Positions 9,590 through 18,955 of a stretch of 22,029 bases of DNA are shown piece by piece. Position 1 is the first letter of the stretch. Every line of letters begins with the position of its first letter. The stretch comes from Chara braunii (Eukaryota > Streptophyta > Charophyceae > Charales > Characeae). The DNA is taken from positions 2,623,649 to 2,645,677 of the forward strand of contig BFEA01000088.1 in the NCBI GenBank assembly GCA_003427395.1, in the 5' to 3' direction. A model generated the notes under the pieces. The model had not been told where the DNA came from, searched no databases, and saw only the letters and a list, made by a program, of their open reading frames with translations. The position numbers and the translations under genes are program-made.

Positions 9590-9603
9590 TTGAGCTAGCT
9601 CAA
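9590..9603. repeat. Perfect 14 bp palindrome, copy 2
   Basis: TTGAGCTAGCTCAA recurs 741 bp after copy 1. Its right half plus CGG also spells a perfect A-box consensus (TAGCTCAACGG, 9594-9604). Confidence 0.9.
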
Positions 9604-9760
9604 CGGTGTACATAGGACATGGCCGCAGACTCAGCAAAACTTGTTGCGTAGCCAAGGTAGTTGCGCGAGTTTCCACTGTATAGATTTTTTTTTTTTCGCC
9701 CTAAAGTGTGAGTCTGCATTGTTACTTGTTCGCTAACACCGTAATCATAATTCGCATGTA

Positions 9761-9785
9761 GGGGGTTCGAATCCCTCTTCCGCCT
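9761..9785 (+). tRNA. tRNA 3'-half-like sequence (fragment)
   Basis: GGGGG-TTCGAAT-CCCTC has the form of a T arm with a canonical B box (GGTTCGAATCC). It is followed by TTCCGCC+T, which would be the 3' acceptor strand and discriminator base. The matching 5' strand GGCGGAA and a D arm are not found within tRNA distance upstream. CCA is not encoded. It could be a decayed tRNA gene or the B-box part of a tRNA-derived SINE whose A box is at 9594, with the roughly 160 bp between widened by a T-run insertion. Confidence 0.35.
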
Positions 9786-9841
9786 ATCTATGCTTTCTTC
9801 AAGCTTATATATATTATACGATACGCTTGGATTCCCCAAAT

Positions 9842-9861
9842 ATTGAATTGAATTGAATTGA
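9842..9861. repeat. (ATTGA)4
   Basis: Four consecutive ATTGA pentamers, about 55 bp after the tRNA-like sequence. A short tail repeat after a tRNA-derived body is a SINE-like feature, but this alone is weak. Confidence 0.85.
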
Positions 9862-9864
9862 TTA

Positions 9865-10442
9865 AAAGGTTTGTTTTGATATAGATAGGAACATTAATCA
9901 TAATTACATTATAGAAGAAAAGGGAGGTTCGTCGATAGAGTGAGCAACCGTCGCAGGTTGTAGACAAAAAAACTTACTGCGAAGATCCGGCAGTGAGCAG
10001 AGAGCAACCTTCAAAACGCGCCTTCAACCCTTGCGTTCGTCGGTTTGCCAGAGTCGAAACTTCGTTGCACGTTCGTGCCCTTTGCGTCTTCTTAAGATCT
10101 TCCTTTTTTTTTCCTTTCATCATTTCATTTCCAAAATATGAAAGAGGTCAGGGTCCTCACGATTCTACGTGGATATATTGGGGCCATTACCTTGGCTCGT
10201 GTTGGAGAGCGGGTCCACCGTCCCTTGAACTGCAAAGCTCGTGCAAACATTACAAACGATATTCACACAAAGTAAACATATATGATATTCTGCTTTACCA
10301 CAAATTACACCAAGCCAACTGACTAAATCTACAGTAGTTACTCGCCTTTGCATTACTTCTTTTACGTACTGCGAGGAGATTGCTAGTGCTCTACTTCAAT
10401 GATAACCCAAGGCAAGAAAGCTTCTTGTTCAACAAATGTTTA
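9865..10442. other. Spacer with one unrecognised plus-strand frame
   Basis: A 109-codon frame (9993-10322, plus) has a mixed composition but includes a poly-Phe artefact and matches no family I know. Confidence 0.4.
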
Positions 10443-10873
10443 TCATTTTGTCCAAATCGAATTCAAACTACTGTCCTCCTCTACTAGTGAAGATGACACT
10501 ATTTTAGCAAGCTCTTTGATTCTCACTGTTAAAACTTTCATGCTTGTATTAACCTTGGCCGCATGTATGGAAACTATATCTGGCAACACAACTAATAATG
10601 ACATGGCGCCTACCAAAAGACTGACGCGCCAAAGCATAAGAAGCATCACCATCTCAGGCTAGTGAAATTCTTCTTTTCTTTGTCACTGTCCGTCTTTTCA
10701 GTGTCATTCTTGTTCTTGACACGTTGCTTCTCCTCAACCAGTATATGCTCCCTCACACTATTCAACAAGTACTTTAGAATCTGTTTCAAGCATTTCAGAT
10801 CGGTGCGGAAAGACACTACAAGAGGGATTTGTCTTACTGATCTTTGGGTCCTTTTTCCTCCATTTAGCAACAC
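10443..10873 (-). CDS. Two overlapping coding-like segments, unknown
   Basis: On the minus strand, 10873-10646 (75 codons) includes CLKQILKYLLNSVREHILVE followed by a Lys/Asp/Glu-rich tail. It overlaps by seven bases with 10652-10443 (69 codons), which starts with a hydrophobic, signal-anchor-like stretch and ends RIKELAKIVSSSLVEEDSS. The helical, charged composition is protein-like. The frame change could be a frameshift or an exon boundary. No family is recognised, and the adjoining (CT)n tract limits what can be seen upstream. An 87-codon frame on the opposite strand (10399-10662) competes with it. Confidence 0.22.
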
Positions 10874-10874
10874 A

Positions 10875-10941
<67 letters not shown>

Positions 10942-10983
10942 NNNNNNNNNNNNNNNNNNNNNNNNNNNNNNNNNNNNNNNNNN

Positions 10984-11069
<86 letters not shown>
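10874..11069. repeat. (CT)n array containing the assembly gap
   Basis: A CT dinucleotide array on both sides of 42 N (10942-10983). The true length is unknown, because the gap was placed where the array could not be resolved. Confidence 0.97.
10942..10983. other. Assembly gap of 42 N
   Basis: Unknown bases inside the (CT)n array. Any protein drawn through it is meaningless. Confidence 1.
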
Positions 11070-11072
<3 letters not shown>

Positions 11073-11230
11073 CTTCTTTTCTCTTCTTTTCACTTTCCCC
11101 GCTTCCTACTAAATTCCTGGGGTTATGACCTATCCCTACAGTCTGTGTATTCTACAGTTTCTCACCATCGACCTTTTGCTCATTCTTCAAATTTCTACAC
11201 TATCCATATACTTCGTCTAAGCCATTCTAC

Positions 11231-11233
<3 letters not shown>

Positions 11234-11271
<38 letters not shown>
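11234..11271. repeat. (CT)n array
   Basis: About 19 CT units. It precedes the first full 188 bp unit. Confidence 0.95.
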
Positions 11272-11273
<2 letters not shown>

Positions 11274-11300
11274 GCCAGCGTTACCAGCAATACGGCCAAT

Positions 11301-11416
11301 TTACTCAACAGTTCCCCCCTTCACCTTTCTGCTCATTTAGAGATATACGTTATTCTATATTCTGCAACTCAACGAACAAAATCAAACAGAGTAATCAAGT
11401 GACTGTTGCCTATTCT

Positions 11417-11492
<76 letters not shown>

Positions 11493-11609
11493 TCAACAAC
11501 TGCCCCCCTCCACCTTTCTGCTCATTCAGAGATATACACTATCTTATGTTCTGCAACTCAACGAATGAAATCAAACAGAGTAATCAAGTGACTGTAGCTT
11601 ATTCTACTT

Positions 11610-11660
<51 letters not shown>
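11301..11660. repeat. Tandem 188 bp unit, each with (CT)n tail
   Basis: The phrase ttactcaaca begins both copies, at 11301 and 11489. The next roughly 120 bp (cacctttctgctcatt, tctgcaactcaacgaa, atcaaacagagtaatcaagt) match closely. Each copy ends in a CT array (11421-11489 and 11611-11660). A more diverged third copy can be made out at about 11161-11271 (cgaccttttgctcattctt ... ccattctac, then CT). This is amplification of a non-repetitive unit together with its microsatellite. Confidence 0.9.
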
Positions 11661-11664
<4 letters not shown>

Positions 11665-12896
11665 GTTAAAAGGTTATCTTTTGCAGGTCACTGCTCCACT
11701 GCGTTGCTTTTCCTTGATCCGCTGCTCGCTGCTTCAATGCATCGGTTTTGGCTGATTCGCTGCCCGCTGCTCCATACTCGTTGCTCTGTTGTCCGCTGTT
11801 GACTGCCACATGCTCTCCGGTTTGTCATTATGATTGTCCCAAGTTTAGGTGCTCTGACTCGAGCTACCTCCTTCCCACTTGGTTTGATGTGTCCGCCTTC
11901 ACGATCTTCCCTTTTCCAACGTTTGCATGCCGCCACCCCCAACTCACTTGTACAAGGAAATCGGAATCGACAATTATCCCTCCTGACCCCTCTCCACTCC
12001 ACTTCTTTCTCCTCATGCTTTCAGGTAACCTGCCGTTTTCGAAAACCAATCTTGGAGGGGACTCGGTCACGCTCATCTCGATCGCGTTCATCTCTCTCTC
12101 TCTCCACCAACTTTCCTCTGTAGATACCTGGCTTCAACAACCAGATAACATTCTCCTAGACTCCGCCCACAGGTGTTGAATCAGTTCGAGGTAGATAACT
12201 ATCTTCTGTCATCAACATTCACGTGTGAGCTCCAAAGTGTTCCATAGGAAGGACACTAACTTCCAACGGTCTTCGGCTTAAGATTGTTCAGCTTGTTTGT
12301 TATTTCGAATTCAAGCATCCTTCTTCAAAGTTGCCAGAAAGGCATCTACGTGACTCCAGCTCGTTAGGAGGACGCTATAACCCGAAAATATTACTCGCTA
12401 TGAGATCCGTGGGAAGCTCACTGTCGATAACGATCTTCATGTCAGCATGTTTGATTGTTTTAATGTCGGAAGAAAAAATACTAACCCGTACAACTCAAGC
12501 ACTCCCTTCCCCTTCCTTGAGACAAGTGCATATCATTATTGCTCAAACTCATTCAGAAGTTTGACAGTTGCGTGACACACCTTTCCCATGTTGAGCGCCC
12601 CGGGGCCTGGTGTGTGAACTCCACGATGGCAAAAGACTAAAATCCTAACAAACGTGCATTACGGGATCAGAGCGCTTCGGCGCTGTCCTCCCACGTTGTC
12701 CCCTCGCGCCCACCCTGAGACCTTCCTCTTTTTATCTTTACTCCTATGTAAAGACTAACCCAGGAACTGTGTAATGCTCCCATGCGATACCTTTTTCCCA
12801 CTTGGGCCCAGGCTTTGGCATGGGACGAGGAAGTTTTTTACAACCGATTTTGTGTTTTGGATCGAAAATTTTTTCTTTCCCCGCGTAACCCGGGCT
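11661..12896. other. Spacer, no gene recognised
   Basis: About 1.2 kb with better GC content than the left half. Open frames of 60-143 codons occur on both strands and overlap one another (for example plus 11748-12179, minus 11688-12002). None shows a family motif. The sequence from about 12770 leads into the host repeat. Confidence 0.5.
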
Positions 12897-13368
12897 GGGC
12901 AAGGGCTTGGCCTCATGTACCTTTTGGACAAGCTTGGCACCCGCCACCAAGAGATATACCGTTGGTTCCCTCCGGTGGCATTGGGCAGAGACTGTTAATG
13001 TTCATAAGGGGAGGGGACCGGACGGGAAGACCGTAACTGGCCCATCAAAGAAGCTCGGTCCTGATGCTACCGGCTAACCCCTGGCCGGTATTGCCCACCT
13101 GCTGTAGCTGGTAACACACCTGTTGATGAGTGCAGCTCCTGAGGCCAACTCTGACTAGCGGTCAAAAAAGTATAGGAATGAGGACAGTTGTTGTGTGTGA
13201 CATGCTTTTCAGCGGCAGATACCGAAGGGATGGGAAGGTCAAAATTTTATTGCCATGCAAATAGTAGGATGGCAGATCTTTCTCACCCTCTCATTGGCCA
13301 CCATCTGTGCTAGGTGCTCTTTTTCTCGTCCTTGGAGGGTTTTTCATTCCTGGCCGTTGTTTTAATGG
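12897..13368 (+). repeat. Host repeat block A (copy 1, left part)
   Basis: It matches block D (20811-21277) along its length in direct orientation. Shared phrases include gggcaagggcttggcctcat, caagcttggcacccgccacc, gtataggaatgagga and ctgtgctaggtgctctt, with almost no length difference. Homology stops at 13368, exactly where the retroelement begins. The continuation of the host repeat resumes at 18962. No convincing protein is encoded; frames in the two copies are not preserved. Confidence 0.9.
13356..13368 (+). repeat. Left target-site duplication
   Basis: GTTGTTTTAATGG ends host block A. The same word with one substitution (GTTGTTTTGATGG) restarts the host repeat at 18962-18974. In the uninterrupted copy the corresponding site is a single ggtgttttgatgg (21270-21282). 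This fixes the insertion limits of the retroelement. Confidence 0.82.
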
Positions 13369-13416
13369 TATATGATATGAATAGGATAGACAATCCAAGA
13401 CTTCAGTCATCACATG
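13369..13416 (-). other. 48 bp extension beyond the left terminal repeat
   Basis: This sequence lies between the target duplication and the start of the left repeat. It has no counterpart at the right end, where the repeat stops about 6 bases from the target duplication. It does not match the start of the element body next to the right repeat. In Penelope-like elements a comparable 30-40 bp extension is known at one pseudo-LTR, which is the main reason to note it. Confidence 0.55.
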
Positions 13417-13964
13417 ACACGTCACATGTAACAACAAGTGGTTGTGAGCAAAGATTGAAACTGTTTCCGGAAAAGTGGCTCCCGGACCGGTTTCGATCAC
13501 CACCAGGTGATCCTCCTCAGGGGGTTTTTCCCACCAAACTCTCCAAGCACATCCCTCGATGCGCTACCAACCACTGTACCCTCCTCCGTCGCTTTCAACA
13601 TCCCAGAAATGTCGACACACGCCGTAGGTCCCGGAAAGAGGAATAGGACAGCTCAATCATTACTTTTATCGCAGTCAGGGTCCAACCTATGGCCTGACAT
13701 TGGTTAATGACAGACCCGTCGGAAATACCAGACCTGTCTCTACCGCTTTCGAGAAGCCCGGATCCTAAAAGGAAGAAACAAAAAACAAAAAACAAAAAAC
13801 AAGCTACTGTGTTCGAAACCTCGTTTAGACTAACTCACACCTATCCGTAACAACATAACTACCGAATCGTAAAGCGCAGGTACCATGTTCAAACCTTAAC
13901 CACTATTGGGGCACCTTCAACAAATACTAACAAATACCTGTGTTACGTCTGCCTGCGATCTTTT
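13417..13964 (-). repeat. Left terminal direct repeat of the retroelement
   Basis: Aligns with 18408-18955 in the same orientation. Both are 548 bp, starting acacgtcacatgtaacaaca and ending gttacgtctgcctgcgat plus cttt. By eye roughly nine bases in ten agree, with compensating small indels (for example four against three caaaaaa units at 13779-13802 and 18773-18790). A small hairpin, GATCACC-acca-GGTGATC (13495-13512), is identical in the other copy (18489-18506). Short plus-strand frames are similar in both copies only because the DNA is similar. Confidence 0.92.
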
Positions 13965-14193
13965 ACTGACTCTTCCCTCTATTTGGTACCAGGTACCAGA
14001 CTAAAAGACAGACCCTGTCACTACATGCAGTGTGGTGTGCTACCTATACTCATCAGGTGTCATCCAATTTGTAGACAACTTACCCGACACACACACAAGT
14101 AACAAAAAAAAAAAAACTATCCAATTGCGAGTAGTCCAACAAACTGCACTTAACTCCTACATGATTCTCGCATCACACATTCACTTGCTAACG
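13965..14193 (-). other. Downstream non-coding part of the retroelement
   Basis: It lies between the last RT-like codons and the left terminal repeat. Minus-strand frames are closed by stops, and no endonuclease motif is seen. TGGTACC-a-GGTACCA (about 13986-14000) forms a short palindrome close to the repeat edge. Confidence 0.55.
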
Positions 14194-15677
14194 ATGCCTA
14201 TTCATCAACCATACTGTAAACCCACATGGTTCCTCCCTTCCTCTAACAAATCGCTTCACAACATGGATCACAAAATATTCGGGAAAACTCATAATTTACA
14301 GCTCTCGTGCCATCGTAATCACTCGGTATGGGATTTCTTCTCTTGCCGAAGTATTACGCTTGATTCTGTGTAACCGACTTGTAATGACCGGACTCTTTTG
14401 CGCCTTGCTTCCCCACGATTGAAAAGATTGTCCATTTCTGAACTTCAGCACTTCATCCGCCCAGATCCTCTTCTCGTTCGTCATCATTTGAACATTGTAC
14501 ACCGTCGACGTTCTATTGTCAATTCACAACTCACATCCTAGAAAGTCCCATCTTCCCAGGTCAGCGTCCATACGCTTCAAGGTGAGGTTATCAAGATAGC
14601 AACTCTCAAAACGATGCCAGATCCCATGTGCAGTCTCTATCTCCAGACCAGAGTCCAATACGAGCAGGCTTGCATCGTCAATCAGCCGAATCCCTGCTAT
14701 GCATTGCTGTAGAGGACCCATGGTCTTCATATAGTTAAATTTTGCATGAGCACACATAATACAGGTCAGTGGAGGGCTCGTGTTTTTTCCCATAGGGATC
14801 CCCACTGTTTGCTGCAGCAAGACATCCAGTGCAAAAGTGTAAGTGTGTTCCAGTTCAAAACGCACAAACGCCATCAATTCGTCAAATCGAATCATCCGCC
14901 AATGGTCAAAACCGGTTGTTAGACCAAATGTTGCACCTCTTCCCCGTGTACTCACACGTACAAAACTTTTTCCCTTGTTCTTATGGAATTCAATCAACCA
15001 TTAGACAACAAGGATTATGTCGCCATGTGGTAAACGACTAGACATATCCTTGATGTCGTATGATCTTGCGACAATGGCAGGTCGTTTCTTCATCTTCATT
15101 GTTCTCGTATTGATCCCATCTAGTCGATCTGTCAATCCTGTCACATCCTTCAAGTTGAAATGCCAATCATGCGGAAGAGTGTATAGGAGGTGATTCAGTG
15201 CCTTTGTTGAAGCCCGACAACTCCTCACTGTAGGTTAGGAGTATGTCGGGCAGATCGGTTGGTAGAGCTCCAGATCTTTGTGCTTCGGCATCGCGTACAC
15301 GTAGCCAATATTTCCGTTATTATCTCATTTAGCAAAACTCTACAACCCGCGCTTCTTGATCTGCATGTCCATCTCCCATAGTACTTCGGCCTCCTTCTTT
15401 TCGCATGGCACATATCCTTCGTTGCAAAGAAACATATCCCGCATTCCTTCATTAAAAAAATTGGACAGATTACGAGTATTTCCCCGAGGTTCCGATCCAA
15501 GGGAGTGAGCACCATACTACCCCTAAATCGTTCCCTGATTTCCAACACTTTGTCCTTGCCAAGATAACCCGACTCTGTTCTCACTACCTTCTGCATATAC
15601 TTCTCCATTTCCTCTTCATGGCAAACCACCCTCTGGTTCTTGATATTCACCCAGGATTGAAAACCCTTGCAATCTCG
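14194..15677 (-). pseudogene. Reverse transcriptase, broken
   Basis: RT motifs appear in the right order on the minus strand: fingers TPLDRN (15489-15506); MPKHKD (15274-15291) followed by QPICPTY; motif A YDIKDM with its catalytic Asp at 15055-15057; motif B QTVGIPMGKNTSPPL (about 14769-14813); motif C LIDDASLL with Asp-Asp at 14674-14679; then DFLGCEL. Downstream thumb-like sequence includes RLHRIKRN. From about 15450 to 14194 everything lies in one frame, interrupted by six stops: TAG 15340-15342, TGA 15325-15327, TAA 15235-15237, TAA 15001-15003, TGA 14524-14526 and TAA 14296-14298. The finger part is in another frame; the shift falls at a run of seven T (A7 at about 15453-15459 on the plus strand). 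The motif spelling (GIPMG, IDD) is closest to Penelope/telomerase-type or other non-LTR RTs. No RNase H follows. Confidence 0.88.
14527..14997 (-). pseudogene. Longest open stretch of the RT (palm, motifs B-C)
   Basis: A 157-codon open segment between the TAA at 15001-15003 and the TGA at 14524-14526. Around residues 62-77 it holds QQTVGIPMGKNTSPPL (the primer-grip side of the palm), and at residues 106-108 IDD (catalytic Asp pair). It ends in FLGCEL, as expected at the start of the thumb connection. The first methionine is not a real start; motif A lies upstream of the preceding stop in the same frame. Both catalytic Asp codons survive despite the stops around them. Confidence 0.85.
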
Positions 15678-16107
15678 TCACAGACCACGGCCAATCGATC
15701 AGATCGTTGGGCCTTCGGTATATTTTCCGCATTCCACATCAACTTGGGGATGCCTTCGACTTCATGTAATCTACCCAAACTACCCGACCTTCGCTCGTGC
15801 TTTGCGTATTACACAAGGTGGCAATGACAATTTTTCCAGCTTACCGTTTATTAATCTTCTAACTTCGCTCAATCTTACCCAGTCGTCGAACAGCAAGAAA
15901 AAAATAGGAGCAGCAGAGAAATTGAAACCAAATTATTCACGCACCATACACGAAATTAGTTGTCGCAGGTATGATCTAGTGGCTTTCCGATCGAAATATT
16001 TTACTGCGCTAAACAACAAATCCAAGGACGCAAAATCCAATCGCCTTAGCTTATTGATTCTTAGCGGATTCTTCAACAAAGAAGCTAATAAAGGCTTATA
16101 GCAATTT
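15678..16107 (-). pseudogene. Link between gag-like region and RT, stop-rich
   Basis: Minus-strand frames here are short and closed by several stops in all phases. Scattered protein-like runs (for example WVDYMKSKASPS near 15750) suggest heavily decayed coding sequence continuous with the RT N-terminus. The 144-codon plus-strand frame (15667-16101) is antisense and shows no known motif. Confidence 0.45.
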
Positions 16108-16536
16108 TTACCTCAAACGCCACTTACGCAAATAAGTGATCTCAATGCTCTCCCCACATTCTATCCTTGTTGTGCAGTTCTTCAACTTGACCTGTTGTCC
16201 TTCCACTTTCACATCCGAATTCCCAAAGCTCTTCCCAATCTTCCTCCAGGAATCACACCAGACCCGTCCCCCACTAGATTGCAAAGAAAAAGTACTAATT
16301 TCTTTATTTTTCACACACAAGCTTTCAAACACTCTCACAGTCCACGATTCACTATCGTTACATCTCACACGTACGGGGCGTCGCTCTTCATTTGTACATC
16401 CATTTGCACCCACTTCCCCTCTGTTTCGTCTACATTCGTTATTACCTTTCCTTGCCTTCCCCTTCCCATGTTTTCTCGTACCAACCGTGTTCAGAAAATG
16501 TGACCATTGGTTAATGTACAATTTTTCCAAGGTCAA
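16108..16536 (-). pseudogene. Basic domain fragment of the retroelement
   Basis: A 142-codon open segment. Residues about 20-45 are rich in Lys, Arg, Gly and Asn (KHGKGKARKGNNECRRNRG), and this could bind nucleic acid. The C-terminal part contains WCDSWRKIGKSFGNSDVKVE and ends LRKWRLR. I do not recognise a domain. It lies between the gag-like open segment (17379-16819) and the RT, so it is most likely part of the same polyprotein. A competing 137-codon antisense frame is not protein-like. Confidence 0.5.
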
Positions 16537-16818
16537 CAGACCCTCCTAAATCCCATGAGTTATCTGTAGCAATACATATGACTCATAGCCAAATGAATCC
16601 CACCATCGATACGTATGGGTTTTTTTCGATCTCATGTTTGAAAACGAGATATGTTCCTTCTATCTCACGCCCGGGCACCTCCCAGTCTGTCCGTCATACT
16701 GCGACTTACATACTGGTGACGTTATGACGTAAACACAGCTTGGTAGGACCTGGTTCTAAAATTTAAGACCATGTATATTAAATAAATCTAACCAAGCTGG
16801 GATACACTTCTTCAACTA

Positions 16819-17379
16819 TCTTATCCTACCTGTGAGTGCCAACTGTAGTACTAAAAGTCTAAACAACGTTTCGACTTCATTACCCACCGAAAGAAACTTT
16901 GAACGATAGTCAACCAGAACTTCACACAATTCACATATTTGCTCAAGGTTGTAACCGTTTTCGTTTCCGTAATCCTCATTAGTTTGCTCATCAAACTCTG
17001 AAGCCAAGTTAATCATAGCATCTTCAGGGACCTGCATCCCAAATTTAGTCTCCACACGACGATCTGCAATATTAAAGATTGTTTGTAGCTTCGTCTTGTA
17101 TGTTACTGTTTCTCGCCCGAATATGGTCTTGCCAGTCATTTCGTCATGATGCCGATTAATCAGCTCTCTTCGTACGAAATCCAGAAATTGCAGTCTCTCA
17201 AATTGAGTGTCCTTCAAGGTTGCTTTAATCCATGTCAATGCTTTGCGTGTGATCCGCACTTGGACATTCTTCATTTGTGTATTACGCGCGTGTAGCCGCT
17301 CGGTAAGACGCAGAGGTCGTACCGCCGTCATCTTCATCGTTCGTTTTGTTGGAGTGGTGACCGGCGGGCTGTCTCCCAC
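16819..17379 (-). pseudogene. Gag-like segment, 187 codons open
   Basis: The longest uninterrupted frame in the window. It opens with a basic, Thr/Pro-rich stretch (TPTKRTMKM). Residues about 60-110 form an amphipathic helical region (LQFLDFVRRELINRHHDEM, then TYKTKLQTIFNIADRRVETK). The C-terminal third is acidic (EFDEQTNEDYGNENGYN) and Leu-rich. In-frame sequence continues upstream of the nominal Met to the TAA at about 17388, and beyond that stop to about 17620. I know the style from hypothetical proteins of algal retroelements but cannot name a domain. Likely role: structural or RNA-binding part of the element's ribonucleoprotein (inference). Confidence 0.6.
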
Positions 17380-17388
17380 CGGTGTATC

Positions 17389-18333
17389 TTAGCCTCTCTT
17401 ACATTTCGCGGCGATGTACAAGTTCTCAGTATCTTTGATGATTTCTTCCACTTCGTTCTATACTTAGGTTGAAGTCAAGGTAGACGGTGTATCCTCCACC
17501 ACTTCATTCTTGCCCCCCAAATCAGGTATAATCTCCCTGACCACTCGATGAACTTCGTTCTTCATAACTTCAGGTACGTTCTTTAAGCGCAACGCCACCT
17601 GGACATCGACTGCTTTGGTGATGGCTTTGCAATCTGCTTCATGTCATCTCTTTTTTTCCAGTTTTTTTATGGATCTTCAATTGTTCAGCCAATCGGGCTT
17701 CCTCCGTTGCTGCTCGTTCTTCCTCTTCACGTTTCTTCACAGCTTTCTTATCCTGCTTCTTCAACTCCTTAGCTTCCCGTCGTGCGAGTGTCATCTCCAA
17801 ATCCACGAAAGTCTTCATTGATGCCACCGTCTTACCGAGGTCGTCGAGATAGCTTCACGTCCTTGGCTCTTCAGATGGTGAACGCTTCGGATTTACTTGT
17901 CGCTGCTGCTGCGGTGATACCGATCGTCCTCGCCTTGCAAATTTCGGGGGATAATAGTATCCATCTGCCTCCATTTGTCGTCTGGTCTCATCATTGGTCA
18001 AAAATCTCTAACAGTCACTACGATAATGGCGAATGACTTTACAACCAAAGCATACGGGTGGAGGTCGTCTTTCTCCACTTTCTCCCCCTTGTTTCACGCG
18101 TCGTTCCGGAGGTCATTCTTGGCTAACTGCACAGTGGTCACGTCCTCTTTCATTACGTCTGCAGTCATCCCGTCCTCGATCCTCATATCTTCGGTTTCAC
18201 GATGCTCGTACCCACCTTGATTATCTCGTTCCTGGTCATCACGTCCTGTTTTACGCCTGGTTTTGCCATCCCCTCCTCTCCAGGACCTGTAAACGTCGTA
18301 ATATCTCCTTATCCGTGAAGTAACATAGTACAC
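17389..18333 (-). pseudogene. Gag-like N-terminal region with zinc knuckle and coiled coil
   Basis: In order on the minus strand: an Arg/Asp/Glu-rich stretch (18333-18097) after a possible start Met 75 bases inside the terminal repeat; a frameshift; GGESGERRPPPV leading into a CCHC zinc knuckle (18052-18011); a Gln/Arg/Ser-rich linker; then a Lys/Glu/Arg/Ala-rich coiled coil (about 17827-17645; KKQDKKAVKKREEEERAATE). Stops: TGA 18094-18096, TAG 18008-18010, TGA 17855-17857, TGA 17639-17641. The last three are in one frame, so only three point changes break that segment. Near 17625 the frame shifts again, and IAKAITKAVDVQ... continues towards the 187-codon segment. Confidence 0.65.
18011..18052 (-). 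other. CCHC zinc knuckle
   Basis: The minus strand encodes CFGCKVIRHYRSDC, an exact C-x2-C-x4-H-x4-C spacing, preceded by a Pro-rich run (RPPPV) and followed directly by TAG at 18008-18010. All four metal ligands are intact. Such knuckles mark nucleocapsid-type RNA-binding regions of retroelement Gag proteins. Confidence 0.85.
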
Positions 18334-18407
18334 GTTACGTGCACAACGTGCTCAATCACTCCCGGTTCAGTACCTCCAGGTTGGTTCACACGGCCTTTAG
18401 CAGGTTC

Positions 18408-18955
18408 ACACGTCACATGTAACAACAAGCAGTCGTGAGCAAAGATTGAAATTGTCTCCGAAAAAAAAGTGGCTCCCCGATCGGTTTCGATCACCACCAG
18501 GTGATCCTCCTCATGGGATTTCTCCCACCAAACTCTCCAAGCATATCCGTCGATGGGCTACCAATCACTGTACGCTCCTCCGTCGCTTTCAGCATCCCGA
18601 GAATGCCGACACACAGCGTAGGTCTCGGAAAGAGGAATAGGACAACTCAATCATTGCTTTTATCGCTGTCAGGGTCCGACCGATGGCCTGACATTGGTTC
18701 ATGAGAGAACCGTCGGAAATACCGGATATGTCTCTACCGCTTGCGAGAAGCCCGAATCACTAAAAGGAAGAAACAAAAAACAAAAAACAAGCTACCATGT
18801 TCGAAACCCCTTTTAGTAGACCAACTCACACCTATCCGTAACAACATAACTACCGAATCATAAAGCGCAGGTACCATGTTCAAACCTTAACCATTGTCGG
18901 GGCACCTTAAAAAAACACTAATAAATATCCGGGTTACGTCTGCCTGCGATCTTTT
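18408..18955 (-). repeat. Right terminal direct repeat (5' end of element)
   Basis: Partner of 13417-13964, of equal length. Read on the minus strand it starts aaaagatcgcaggcagacg and ends ...tgacgtgt. It should hold the promoter, since the gag-like frame opens about 75 bases after it. No clear TATA box can be assigned. Only about 6 bases (cttgat) separate it from the right target duplication. Confidence 0.92.

Noticed and set aside
10662-11402. 246-codon Ser/Leu-rich frame
   Set aside because: It crosses the (CT)n arrays and 42 N, so it is an artefact.
13417-13964. Conserved plus-strand protein in the 548 bp repeats (KWLPDRFRSPPGDPP in both copies)
   Set aside because: Similarity follows from DNA similarity of the repeats. 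The frame has no supported start and is short.
14036-14060. Hammerhead ribozyme core (CTGATGAG on the minus strand), as known in Penelope-like pseudo-LTRs
   Set aside because: The CTGATGAG word is not followed by the CGAAA half core at a suitable distance. A similar ctgatggg in the host repeat (about 21038) also lacks it.
13417-18955. Classical LTR retrotransposon (Gypsy/Copia)
   Set aside because: Repeat ends lack TG...CA, the target duplication is 13 bp, and no protease, RNase H or integrase motif was seen. Decay keeps this from being absolute.
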